This document shows, piece by piece, positions 1 through 8,125 of a stretch of 64,000 nucleotides of DNA. A model generated the notes under the pieces. It searched no databases and was not told the DNA's origin. It worked only from the letters and a program-made list of their open reading frames with translations. The position numbers and the translations under genes were made by a program. Location of the stretch: NCBI GenBank assembly GCA_034520625.1, contig JAXHNI010000011.1, positions 1-64,000 on the forward strand, read 5' to 3'. Source of the stretch: JAANXG01 sp034520625 (GTDB taxonomy: Bacteria > Pseudomonadota > Gammaproteobacteria > Arenicellales > JAANXG01). Position 1 is the first letter of the stretch; each line of letters starts with the position of its first letter.

Positions 1-3
1 TAA

Positions 4-79
4 TGGTGGCCAGGGACAGAATCGAACTGCCGACACGGGGATTTTCAGTCCCCTGCTCTACCGACTGAGCTACCTGGCC
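4..79 (-). tRNA. tRNA-Phe (GAA)
   Basis: On the minus strand the sequence folds into a full cloverleaf. The acceptor stem GGCCAGG pairs with CCTGGCC, followed by A and a genomically encoded CCA. The anticodon stem GGGGA/TCCCC holds the loop CTGAAAA, giving anticodon GAA for phenylalanine. The T-loop GTTCGATTC is canonical. It lies downstream of yggX on the same strand, about 140 bp from its stop. Confidence 0.97.
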
Positions 80-215
80 ATTGAGGCGATGGTTCTACTG
101 ATTGTTCCGTTCGGACTGGCGCTACGGGAGCCGGCCTGCGCGCATCGCGGAAGGTGCGCTATTTAAACGGGGCGGGCGGCCGGCGTCAACACCCGTGAAT
201 CAGGCGATGCTGTAA

Positions 216-485
216 TCACTCCGGCGGGACGTAGCCTTCCGGCTTCTCCGTGCCCTGGCCGAAGAAAAATTCTTCCATTTTCTCCTCGATCAGCTTCCGG
301 TGCTCCGGGTTCATGGGGCTTAGGCGGTTCTCGTTGATCAGCATGGTCTGAAGGTTCAGCCACTCCTGCCAGGCTGCCTTGGATACGTTTTCGTAGATCC
401 TCTGGCCGAGCTCGCCGGGCCAGGGCGGGCGGTCCAGGCCCTCGGCTTCTTGTCCAAGCTTGACGCAGTGTACGGTTCGGGACAT
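216..485 (-). CDS. yggX: YggX-type Fe(2+)-trafficking / oxidative damage protection protein
   Basis: This 89-residue protein has the usual length for YggX and its near-invariant features: N-terminal MSRTVHC with the conserved Cys7, the PGELGQRIYENVSK segment, and the central QTMLINENRL and HRKLIEEKM stretches. YggX family members are cytosolic and are linked to iron handling and protection of Fe-S proteins such as MutY. It starts 12 bp after the mutY stop, so the two are probably co-transcribed; mutY-yggX is also a conserved pair in enterobacteria. The C-terminus GYVPPE replaces the GYTPE-type ending. Family assignment is secure; the iron-donor role is family knowledge only. Confidence 0.96.
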   Translation of the reverse strand: MSRTVHCVKLGQEAEGLDRPPWPGELGQRIYENVSKAAWQEWLNLQTMLINENRLSPMNPEHRKLIEEKMEEFFFGQGTEKPEGYVPPE

Positions 486-497
486 GGATACAGCGGA

Positions 498-1568
498 TTA
501 CCGGTTCAGGGTTTCGATCAGTCTCTTGACGGGCGCCGCCAGCCCCAGCGCCCTGGGCTGTTCCAGGTTATACCAGACCAGCCTGTCGTTATCCATGACT
601 GCGTCGTGGACGTCGTGAACCCGTGCCGGGATGGGGGTGATGTCCAGATGGAAGTGGGTGAATGAGTGCCGGATCGCCTCCCGCGGCGAGCCGGTTTCCA
701 GGACCAGGCCCAAGGCGCCGAAATCCCGCCTGTCCGCCGGCAGGTCAGCGTCGCATTCGGGCAGGCTCCACAGTCCGCCCCAGATGCCCGTGGGCGGCCG
801 CCTCTCGAGCAGCAGCTCGCCCCGATTGTTGCGGATCAGCAGCATGCCGGTCGCCTTGACCGGTTTTACCTTCCTCGGTGCGCGGGCCGGGTACGCCTCC
901 TGGTCGCCGTGCCGGTGGGCTTCGCACATGCCGGAGACGGGGCAGGCGCCGCAGCGGGGATTCCGCCGCAGGCACACGCCGGCGCCCAGATCCATGATCG
1001 CCTGGGTGTAGTCGTCCACGCGTGCTTCCGGCGTGTAGCGGTCGGCCAGTACCCAGAGCCGTTTCTCGACGGCGCGTTTTCCCGGCCAGCCGTCGATGCG
1101 GTGCAGTCGGGTGAGCACGCGCTTGACGTTGCCGTCGAGTATCGGGTGGCGCTGCCGGTGGGTGAAAGCCAGGATGGCGCCGGCGGTGGACCGGCCGATG
1201 CCCGGCAGCTGAACCACTTCCTCGATGTCCGCCGGAAACACCCCGCCGTGATCCTGTACGACCATTCTCGCCGCCTTGTGCATGTTGCGGGCACGGGCGT
1301 AGTAGCCGAGCCCTGTCCAGTGGTGCAGGACGTCGTCGATGTCCGCTTCCGCGAGCTGCTCGACGGTGGTGAACCGCGCCACGAATCGGCGGTAATAGTC
1401 GATTACCGTGGTGACCTGGGTCTGCTGGAGCATGATCTCGGAGACCCAGATCCGGTAGGGGTCCCGGCTGCGGCTCCAGGGGAGGTAGCGCCGGCCGTGA
1501 CGGTCGAACCAGCTCAGCAGGCGCCGGCTGAACGCTCCCGGGTGCGTGTCGTCGATTCCGCCGGGCAC
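498..1568 (-). CDS. mutY: A/G-specific adenine DNA glycosylase MutY
   Basis: MutY removes adenine mispaired with 8-oxoguanine or guanine. The 356-residue length is normal. The glycosylase core contains SEIMLQQTQV with the catalytic Glu at about residue 44, a helix-hairpin-helix LPGIGRSTAGA near residue 121, and the following DGNVKRVLTR carrying the catalytic Asp. The [4Fe-4S] ligands appear as C-x6-C-x2-C-x5-C (CLRRNPRC..C.....C). A C-terminal Nudix-like domain with GGLWSLPE recognises 8-oxoG. It lies 5 bp after the PqqD-like gene and before yggX, within a minus-strand run. The Fe-S cluster fits its pairing with the iron-trafficking protein YggX. Confidence 0.97.
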   Translation of the reverse strand: MPGGIDDTHPGAFSRRLLSWFDRHGRRYLPWSRSRDPYRIWVSEIMLQQTQVTTVIDYYRRFVARFTTVEQLAEADIDDVLHHWTGLGYYARARNMHKAARMVVQDHGGVFPADIEEVVQLPGIGRSTAGAILAFTHRQRHPILDGNVKRVLTRLHRIDGWPGKRAVEKRLWVLADRYTPEARVDDYTQAIMDLGAGVCLRRNPRCGACPVSGMCEAHRHGDQEAYPARAPRKVKPVKATGMLLIRNNRGELLLERRPPTGIWGGLWSLPECDADLPADRRDFGALGLVLETGSPREAIRHSFTHFHLDITPIPARVHDVHDAVMDNDRLVWYNLEQPRALGLAAPVKRLIETLNR

Positions 1569-1573
1569 TGCGG

Positions 1574-1834
1574 CTATTGCTCGATCAGGCCGGATTGCTC
1601 GAGATCGCCGAGAAACGCCTCCAGGTCGCGCCGCGCCTGATCCGGTTCCACTTCATACTCCTCGACAATCGCGGCGATGACCTGCTCGCTGTCCAGGTCC
1701 TGGTTGATGAGCTTCCAGATCCGCGTGCCCAGCTCGTCCAGGCCGTAGTAGCAGCCTTCGTCCAGGGACAGCAGGACGGCTTCGCCGTCCACCTCCTGGA
1801 ACAAGACATTGTCTGCGATCTTGAATGTGCTCAT
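1574..1834 (-). CDS. PqqD-family (RRE-like) small protein
   Basis: This 86-residue protein matches the PqqD fold: an N-terminal winged-helix half with FQEVDGEAVLLSLDEGCYYGLDELGTRIWKLI and a helical C-terminal half ending in a leucine-rich helix. PqqD proteins and RRE domains bind precursor peptides and present them to modification enzymes such as radical SAM proteins. No radical SAM enzyme, leader peptide or pqq gene is nearby. The gene sits 5 bp upstream of mutY in an apparent operon, so its role here is unknown. It could instead act with an unlinked kinase or peptide system. The family call is confident; function is not assigned. Confidence 0.85.
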   Translation of the reverse strand: MSTFKIADNVLFQEVDGEAVLLSLDEGCYYGLDELGTRIWKLINQDLDSEQVIAAIVEEYEVEPDQARRDLEAFLGDLEQSGLIEQ

Positions 1835-1895
1835 GCTTGCCTGCGTGTTTTCCTGTCCAATATCAGCCCCTCACGGATGCCGGGGGAAACCGCGT

Positions 1896-3110
1896 TCAAG
1901 CGCTGAGGCGGTCCCGCGGATGGAGAGTGAGCCACTTTATCATGTCGTCGTGGGACAGCAGGCCGACCACCTCGTTGCCGCGCGTTACGGCCATGGGAGT
2001 GCCGCCGTATGACATGCGTTCCATGGCCTTCATGGCATCCGCGTTGGCGGGGACGGTGAGCTTGTCCAGGTCGGTGTGCATCACCTCCCCCAGGCGCTTG
2101 CCGCCGCGCTCGGCAGGCTCGATTTCCTGAATGGTCTCGAGGGTCGCGAATCCAGCCAGCCGGTTGCCCGCGGTGACCGGCCACAGACGCTGACTGCTTT
2201 TCAGCAGGTAGTCGTCGATGAACTCCGCGACCGTCAGCTCGGCGTCCACGGTTTCGAAATGGGTGCGCATGACGTCGGCCACGCGGCATCCCTGAAGGGT
2301 GCGCCGCATCATGAGCTGTGAGTAGCTGGACGAGGCGGCGCTGGCGATGAACCAGCCGATGAGAATCAGCCAGAGACCCTGGAACGAGCCGCTCAGCACC
2401 TCCAGGGCGCCGAGAAGCATCAGCACCCAGCCGAAAATGCGGCCGCCGGACGCCGCCCAGCGGGTTGCCTGCTCCAGGTTGCCCGTCGACCACCACAGTC
2501 CGGCGCGCAGCACCCGGCCGCCGTCCAGGGGAAAGCCCGGCACCATGTTGAATATCGCCAGCAGCAGATTGACCGGGCCAAGCCAGAACAGCAGTGTCGG
2601 CAAGGGCGCCAGGGAGGCCAGGGCGGCCCGCTGATCCTCTGCCAGGGTGGCCGCGAAATCGGGCGGCGCGAACACACTCGCCAGCACGCTGAACAGGATG
2701 CCCAGAAACAGGCTCATGGCCGGGCCCACGATGGCGATCCAGAATTCCTGCTTGGGGGATCCGGGCTCCTCCTGCATTTCCGACACGCCGCCGAACATGA
2801 ACAGGGTGATCCGCGGCACCGGGATGCCATAGCTCCGTGCCACCACCGAGTGGGCCAGCTCGTGGAGCAGCAGGGAAATGAAAAACAGCAGCCCCGCCAT
2901 CAGCCCGGTTATCCAGCTCAGGCCCAGGCTCCAGTCCGGGTGCCACCCGGGAAACACGTTGCCCCCCAGTATCCACACCACCAGTGCGAAAATGATTATG
3001 ACACTGGCATCCAGGTAGATGTCGATCCCGAACAGCGACCCGATCCGGGTGCTGTGGGAGAACGACGTCGATGGCTCGCGTTTCGTTTCCTGCGGGTCTC
3101 GTTCGCTCAC
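1896..3110 (-). CDS. Site-2 protease family (M50) zinc metallopeptidase with C-terminal CBS pair
   Basis: This membrane protein has several hydrophobic segments and the zinc-protease motif HELAH at about residues 83-87, with the third ligand region in PGFPLDGGRVLRAGLWW. The last roughly 150 residues form two CBS domains (ADVMRTHFETVDAELTV... and GEVMHTDLDKLTVP...), which usually sense adenosine nucleotides. An upstream ATG at 3188 would overlap the preceding CHAD gene. The GTG at 3108-3110 is preceded by GAGG eight bases away and gives a 404-residue protein, so I prefer it. It lies in a run CHAD-M50-PqqD-mutY-yggX. The substrate is unknown. Confidence 0.88.
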   Translation of the reverse strand: MSERDPQETKREPSTSFSHSTRIGSLFGIDIYLDASVIIIFALVVWILGGNVFPGWHPDWSLGLSWITGLMAGLLFFISLLLHELAHSVVARSYGIPVPRITLFMFGGVSEMQEEPGSPKQEFWIAIVGPAMSLFLGILFSVLASVFAPPDFAATLAEDQRAALASLAPLPTLLFWLGPVNLLLAIFNMVPGFPLDGGRVLRAGLWWSTGNLEQATRWAASGGRIFGWVLMLLGALEVLSGSFQGLWLILIGWFIASAASSSYSQLMMRRTLQGCRVADVMRTHFETVDAELTVAEFIDDYLLKSSQRLWPVTAGNRLAGFATLETIQEIEPAERGGKRLGEVMHTDLDKLTVPANADAMKAMERMSYGGTPMAVTRGNEVVGLLSHDDMIKWLTLHPRDRLSA

Positions 3111-3147
3111 GTTGTTTGCCTCGGTGATGTCCGCGTAGTGCGCGTTG

Positions 3148-4062
3148 TCAATCGTCCTCCAGGCGCCAGGCCCGCCAATACCCGGCAAACCGGTTTGAAA
3201 TACGCCCCGGCTTCTCGGTGTACAGCCGCATGGCCAGGGGCTGCGCCTGCCGGCGCAGTCGGGTCCGGCGCTGGTCGACGGCGGCCAGGATGTCGCTGAC
3301 GCGCGCCGTCCCTTCTACCACATCCGGTTCCGTCTCCAGGGTCCGGCTATACACACTCAAGTCGTGCTCGTCCCCGAGCAGTTCGGACAGGGCGCGCAGC
3401 TCGCCGCAGCGTGCGTCCATTACCGCCGGCCAGATCCCCCGCAGCAACCGGCAGGCGTACCAGTGATACTTTACGCGCTTGCGCCATTCGTGGAAGTCCT
3501 CCGGTGCCGTGGACCGGTAGGCGGCGTCCATCGCCCGGCGACCGCGCCGGTAGGTCCGCCTGAAACCGGGTTCCAGGGCCTTGAAGCCTTGTACACGCGA
3601 CGCCCAGTCGTGGACCCGGTCGCGCCCCTCGAGCAGGGACCGGCGCGCCGTGCGGAGCCGCTCATCGGGAGCGGCTACGTGCTCGGCGAGCCGTTCCCGG
3701 CGTTCAACGAGCCGCTCGCGTATCGCGGCGCATTGTCTGTATATATCGGGGTCCTTGATGGCTTCGACAAGATCATCGTGAGTCTCGATCAGGACGTCGG
3801 CGTCCCGCAGCGTGGACAGTTCGCGGGCAAGATCCCGGTACCAGGCGTTCTCCGCGGCGTAGGCGCCGTCCCTGTCCAGTGGGCCGCGCGCCAGGCGCAG
3901 GACGGCACGGATCTTCTTGCACCGTTTTCGCACCTGGTGGAGCGCGGTCGCTCCGTCGATGTCGGGGCTGTCGATCTCGCTGGTTCCCCGGTCGATCTGT
4001 TCCTCGACGACCCGCCGGATCTCGCCGGAGACATCGGTGCAGTGCTGCAGACGGTAGGCCAT
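3148..4062 (-). CDS. CHAD domain protein
   Basis: The 304-residue protein consists mainly of a CHAD domain, a helical bundle rich in conserved His, Arg and Lys that binds inorganic polyphosphate in the characterised members. Both half-repeats show the signature: LHQVRKRCKKIRAVLRLAR near residue 40 and FHEWRKRVKYHWY in the second half. The reading frame is open back to 4221. I start at the ATG at 4060-4062 because it has a GAGG ribosome-binding site six bases upstream and the preceding 53 residues have no family character. No CYTH (thiamine triphosphatase-like) domain or polyphosphate kinase is adjacent, so any link to polyphosphate metabolism is inferred. Confidence 0.88.
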   Translation of the reverse strand: MAYRLQHCTDVSGEIRRVVEEQIDRGTSEIDSPDIDGATALHQVRKRCKKIRAVLRLARGPLDRDGAYAAENAWYRDLARELSTLRDADVLIETHDDLVEAIKDPDIYRQCAAIRERLVERRERLAEHVAAPDERLRTARRSLLEGRDRVHDWASRVQGFKALEPGFRRTYRRGRRAMDAAYRSTAPEDFHEWRKRVKYHWYACRLLRGIWPAVMDARCGELRALSELLGDEHDLSVYSRTLETEPDVVEGTARVSDILAAVDQRRTRLRRQAQPLAMRLYTEKPGRISNRFAGYWRAWRLEDD

Positions 4063-4282
4063 ATTCAACCTCGTTTTCCCCGTGTGGCATTGCATTCTGG
4101 CATGGATAGCGGGCGCTCCGGTGAGGCCTGGCGAGCCGGGCACTTCCGGGACCGTGCCCCGGATTTCCATTACACCACACACCACAGGCCGATGGGCCCG
4201 GGAACGGTTGATCGGGATCATGCTCGAAGACCATTCCCGCTTTTAGTATATTCCGGCATTATCGCGTCAGGAGGCGACGGCC

Positions 4283-4606
4283 ATGAGTGAGATCGTTCAA
4301 CTACCGGAGAATTTTATCGGCAAGGAGGACCGCGAGCGTCTGGAGAGCTTCGGCGGACACACCATCGGCCATGGCCGGGCCACACGCTGGCACTGGACCA
4401 GCGACGACGGGGGCAGTGACGTCTTCGAGATCTACCGCGGCGGGGCGGACGAGCATCTGGCTTACCGCGTTAGCCGGGACCGCAGGAACGACGTGTTCCG
4501 GGTCCACGATGCCCTGGAGCGGGAGGTGATTTCGGGCGATCTGGAGCACATAATGGCCGGCCTCGAGGAGCTGCTTTCCACAGAGCACGGCGAGTTTCCC
4601 GCGTAA
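4283..4606 (+). CDS. Hypothetical protein, 107 residues
   Basis: I do not recognise this protein. It is acidic and soluble-looking, with no signal peptide or membrane segment, and ends in a helical stretch LEHIMAGLEELL. A clear ribosome-binding site (AGGAGG) precedes the ATG by about nine bases, and codon usage matches the neighbours, so it is very likely a real gene. The central part WTSDDGGSDVFEIYRGG and RRNDVFRVHDALEREV suggests a small alpha/beta domain. It is 42 bp upstream of otsB on the same strand, so the two may be co-transcribed. No function is assigned. Confidence 0.8.
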   Translation: MSEIVQLPENFIGKEDRERLESFGGHTIGHGRATRWHWTSDDGGSDVFEIYRGGADEHLAYRVSRDRRNDVFRVHDALEREVISGDLEHIMAGLEELLSTEHGEFPA

Positions 4607-4648
4607 GGGGCGCCTTTCCCTACAACTCGTTTTTCTGATCGGACGCCG

Positions 4649-5437
4649 ATGAATCTGGAAATCGGGCCGCGCGAGCTGGCCAATACCCTGAAAGACAGGC
4701 TGGGCGACCGGCGACTGGTGGTTTTCCTCGACTACGACGGCACTTTGTCGCAGATCGTCCAGCACCCCGCCTACGCGGTCCTCGACGAGCCCACCAGGCG
4801 GGTCCTTGCCGGGGTCGCGGCGGTGCATCCTGTATACGTCATCAGCGGCCGTGACCTGGATGACGTTCGCGAGCGGGTCGCGGTGGAAGGTATCTACTGC
4901 GTGGGCAGCCACGGCTTCCAGATGCCCGAGGCCGCCCCGGGAATCGACCCGCTGGCGCTCGAGGAAGCGGCTTACGAGCTCCGATCCGCCGCCGACGAGC
5001 TGGAGCAGTGGCTCGACTACATAGACGGCGTCGTGATCGAGAGGAAACGCTACTCCTTCGCCCTGCATTACCGGATGGTGGACCGGGACGACCTGAAGCA
5101 GATACACGCGGCCGCCGCGGACGTGCTGGAGCGCTACGGGTCCGTGACCTCGAAGCGGGGCAAACAGGTCATCGAGTTCATCCCCGACATCCCCTGGGAC
5201 AAGGGCCTGTGCCTGCAGGCCCTGATGGCCCGCCTGGACGATTCGGACGACGCACGGCCGTTGTTCCCGATGTATATCGGCGACGATGTGACGGACGAGG
5301 ACGCCTTCCGAGTGCTCGACCCCGCCACCGGCATGAGCGTGGTGGTGGCCGAGGATGAGCGGGATTCGGCGGCGGAGTTCCGGCTGTCGGGCGTGCCCGC
5401 GGTGCGGGCGTTCCTGGAAGAGCTCATCAGGCCGTAA
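4649..5437 (+). CDS. otsB: Trehalose-6-phosphate phosphatase
   Basis: OtsB dephosphorylates trehalose 6-phosphate to trehalose, a compatible solute. The 262-residue HAD-superfamily protein has the nucleophile motif DYDGT at residues 28-32, a motif II serine in ISGRDLDD, a lysine in SKRGKQVIEF and the acidic motif GDDVTDEDAF near the C-terminus. No trehalose-6-phosphate synthase (otsA) or glucosylglycerol-phosphate synthase is in the window. The enzyme could therefore serve a different sugar phosphate, such as glucosylglycerol phosphate, but motif content fits OtsB. Its last 11 bp overlap the end of the convergent transporter gene. Confidence 0.92.
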   Translation: MNLEIGPRELANTLKDRLGDRRLVVFLDYDGTLSQIVQHPAYAVLDEPTRRVLAGVAAVHPVYVISGRDLDDVRERVAVEGIYCVGSHGFQMPEAAPGIDPLALEEAAYELRSAADELEQWLDYIDGVVIERKRYSFALHYRMVDRDDLKQIHAAAADVLERYGSVTSKRGKQVIEFIPDIPWDKGLCLQALMARLDDSDDARPLFPMYIGDDVTDEDAFRVLDPATGMSVVVAEDERDSAAEFRLSGVPAVRAFLEELIRP

Positions 5438-7253
5438 GCGGCCACAGCCACCACAGAGCCAGGCTGGTGACCACCATCAGCAGCAGGTTCAGCGGCGCCC
5501 CCACCTTGGCGAAATCCGTGAACCTATACACGCCGGTCCCGTAGATCATGGTGTTGGTCTGATAGCCCACCGGCGTCAGGAAGCTGGTGGAGGCCGCGAA
5601 CATCACCGCAAGCACCAGTGGCAGCGGTGCCAGGCCGAGCAGCTCGGCCAGGGAAATCGCCACCGGCACCAGGATGACCACCGACGCGTTGTTGCTTACC
5701 AGCTCCGTCATCAGCGTCGTCCCGGCGTAAAGGGCCATGAGTACGAATACCGGGTGCCAGTCCGTCGCCTGGGCGGCAAGCAGCCCGCCCAGCCAGCCGG
5801 CGGCGCCGGACTTGGTCATGGCGATGCCCAGTGGAATGACGCCGGCCAGCAGGAAAATCACGTCCCAGGAAACACCTGAGTACATATCCTCCTGGTTGAC
5901 ACAGCCGCTGGCCACCATGGCCACGACGCCGGCGATGGCGGTAACCACGATGGGCACCGGGGTGAAGGCAGCGACGCCGACTACGGTCATGATGATGCCG
6001 CCGGCGATCCACATGGTGCGACGGTCGTAGTCGTCCTCGAACTCACCCATCACCACGACGTCGGGATGCCGGCGCAGGCGCTTCAGGGCGGTGTCGGACA
6101 GGGCGAGCAAGGCAATTTCGCCGACGGTGAGGCGTTCCCCGGCCAGGCGGTGCCCCGACAGCTCCGGCGTTTCCAGCCCGATGAGCCGGGCTTGGTAGCG
6201 CTTCCAGAAGTCAATCGAACGCGCTGTGCGGTTACCGAATACCATCTTGTTGCGCAGCATAACCGGCACCAGCCAGCCGTCGTCGCGGACCCGGCGGGAT
6301 TCGCCGACCTCGGACAGCACCTCGACCATGTCGGCCTTGATCAGGTCCATCACCTGGCGCACCGTAGCCCGCAGGATCAGGATGTCCGCCGCCGCGATCG
6401 TGGTTTTCTCGGCCCGCTTGACGTAGGCCCGACCGCCGCGCACCAGCTTCATGACCCGGGCCCCGGTCTGCGCGGTGAATTTGGCGTCTTCCAGGGTCCG
6501 GTCCACCAGCTCGCTGCCTTCCGGCACCCCTACCTCCACGATGAAATATTCCTCCTCGTCGTCGGACAGGGGCGCGGCATCCCGCTTCGGCATCAGCCAT
6601 CGGCCGATAGTGACGAAGTACAGCAGCCCGGTGGCCAGGACGATCAGCCCGAGGTGGGTGAACTCGAACATACCGAGGGGGCGGCCGAAGGCCGGGTCTC
6701 CCTTGAGGATGGCGGAGGCGAGAATATTGGTGGAGGTCCCGATCAGGGTCAGGGTGCCGCCAAGCATGCCGAAAAAGCTCAGCGGCAGCAGTATCCGCGC
6801 CGCCGGCCGCTTGCTGCGCCGGGTCATGTCCAGGACCAGGGGAATGGCCATGGCCACGGCGGCGGTGTTGTTGATGATTCCGGAGATGGGCCCGACCAGC
6901 AGGGCGATGACCAGGATCTGGCGCAGCTCCGAAGTGCCGACCAGGGGAAACAGTTTGGTGCCCAGCAGATGCACCAACCCGGAGCGCTGGACGCCGGCGG
7001 ACAGGATGAACATGCACAGCACGGTGACCGTGGCGGTGCTGGAGAACCCCGACAGCCCTTCCGGGACCGTCGGGAACGCGGCTTCCAGGTCAACGCCGCG
7101 CTCCAGCAGCCATTCGGAGTGAAACAGGATCGGAATACCCATCACCGTGACCAGGATCAGCAGGGCGGTGATGTCCAGGGGCAGCTTCTCGCTGGCGAAC
7201 AGGTACAACGCGCCGGCGATGACGGTGAAAACCAGGGCTATTTCAACTGTCAT
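5427..7253 (-). CDS. SLC13/DASS-family permease with TrkA-C domains
   Basis: This 608-residue inner-membrane protein has about five to six hydrophobic segments on each side of a soluble insert at roughly residues 220-400. The insert contains two TrkA-C-like ligand-binding domains (SDDEEEYFIVEVGVPEGSEL and a second with RLTVGEIALLALSD). The membrane part carries the family signature NNTAAVAMAIPLVLD and later SNNASVVILVPVAISLAELLG. Such proteins are sodium-coupled anion symporters; versions with TrkA-C inserts are often annotated as sulfate or dicarboxylate transporters. Substrate cannot be read from sequence. It is convergent with otsB, with 11 bp of overlap. Confidence 0.9.
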   Translation of the reverse strand: MTVEIALVFTVIAGALYLFASEKLPLDITALLILVTVMGIPILFHSEWLLERGVDLEAAFPTVPEGLSGFSSTATVTVLCMFILSAGVQRSGLVHLLGTKLFPLVGTSELRQILVIALLVGPISGIINNTAAVAMAIPLVLDMTRRSKRPAARILLPLSFFGMLGGTLTLIGTSTNILASAILKGDPAFGRPLGMFEFTHLGLIVLATGLLYFVTIGRWLMPKRDAAPLSDDEEEYFIVEVGVPEGSELVDRTLEDAKFTAQTGARVMKLVRGGRAYVKRAEKTTIAAADILILRATVRQVMDLIKADMVEVLSEVGESRRVRDDGWLVPVMLRNKMVFGNRTARSIDFWKRYQARLIGLETPELSGHRLAGERLTVGEIALLALSDTALKRLRRHPDVVVMGEFEDDYDRRTMWIAGGIIMTVVGVAAFTPVPIVVTAIAGVVAMVASGCVNQEDMYSGVSWDVIFLLAGVIPLGIAMTKSGAAGWLGGLLAAQATDWHPVFVLMALYAGTTLMTELVSNNASVVILVPVAISLAELLGLAPLPLVLAVMFAASTSFLTPVGYQTNTMIYGTGVYRFTDFAKVGAPLNLLLMVVTSLALWWLWPLTA

Positions 7254-7407
7254 TTATGCGGCGAATCCAGGGCATGGAATTGAACGGGGCTCGATGGAGC
7301 GTGCACGGCCCCATAGGCATGGAGGCGGGCGCGCTCAAACCCGGTATCCGGTGAACCGATCTCCCTCGTCACCGCCCGGGCAGCGGCGCGGGAACCGTGG
7401 CGATGGC

Positions 7408-7481
7408 TGGAGCGGGTGATGGGAATCGAACCCACGTCATCAGCTTGGGAAGCTGAGGTTCTACCATTGAACTACACCCGC
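7408..7481 (-). tRNA. tRNA-Gly (CCC)
   Basis: A complete cloverleaf lies on the minus strand: acceptor GCGGGTG/CACCCGC, discriminator T and encoded CCA. The anticodon stem TCAGC/GCTGA encloses the loop TTCCCAA, giving anticodon CCC, which reads GGG. The T-loop GTTCGATTC is canonical. It closely resembles E. coli glyU, the minor glycine isoacceptor. It stands alone between the SLC13 transporter and the GMC operon; the roughly 150 bp on its SLC13 side show nothing else I can identify. Confidence 0.96.
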
Positions 7482-7582
7482 TTTCACGAAGGCACCGTTT
7501 CCCTTTCGGGACCGGCGCGCTTATGCTTGGCATTCTACCCGGATAGACGAGCGAGGGGGAAGTTCCGCATGCCGGTCATTCA

Positions 7583-8125
7583 GTGGCGACAGGGGGCGCT
7601 TTGACTACAGGTGCAAGTGACGGCCGCCGCCGCTTCCTGCAACGGGTCCTGTGGGCCGGAGCGGCCTGGCTTTACGGTCTGCCGCTGACGGTCGGGGCGG
7701 ATACAAGCCTGGAACCGCCGCGTGCAGCGGCGCTGGAAGCCGTGCTGGATACCCTCATTCCGGACGACGACTATCCCGGGGCATTGCGCGCCGGGGTGCC
7801 GACCCGTATCGAAGAGCTGCTGGCGCGCTCGCCGCGCCGGCTGCGGCTGTACCGCCGCGGACTGGACGCGGTCGAGCGCCGGGCCCGTGAAACCGCCGGG
7901 AGCTCCTTTACGGACCTGGCGCCGGACCGGCGCGGTGAAGTGCTGGTGGCATTTCAGGCCGGCTACGGTCCCGGCACGATTTTTTTCCATTATGTACGCC
8001 GCGACGCCATGACCCGCTTTTATTCCTCGCCCGCCGCTTACGAAATGCTCGGCTACCAGCCGCCGCTGAACGGCTACCCCTTTGCGCCTGCGGCATCGGA
8101 CGCGTCGGAGCGGGCCGGTGGCTGA
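7583..8125 (+). CDS. Gluconate 2-dehydrogenase subunit 3-like protein with Tat-like leader
   Basis: This protein of about 180 residues begins with a twin-arginine-like leader (GRRRFLQRVLWAGAAW) and continues with LEAVLDTLIPDDDYPGALRAGV, the typical opening of the small (gamma) subunit family of membrane-bound gluconate dehydrogenases. Such subunits are thought to help export or stabilise the folded flavoprotein partner, here the GMC oxidoreductase that overlaps its 3' end by 8 bp. The start is uncertain: a GTG at 7583 or a TTG at 7601, the latter preceded by AGGGGG. Either leaves the leader intact. The substrate of the pair is unknown. Confidence 0.8.
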   Translation: MATGGALTTGASDGRRRFLQRVLWAGAAWLYGLPLTVGADTSLEPPRAAALEAVLDTLIPDDDYPGALRAGVPTRIEELLARSPRRLRLYRRGLDAVERRARETAGSSFTDLAPDRRGEVLVAFQAGYGPGTIFFHYVRRDAMTRFYSSPAAYEMLGYQPPLNGYPFAPAASDASERAGG

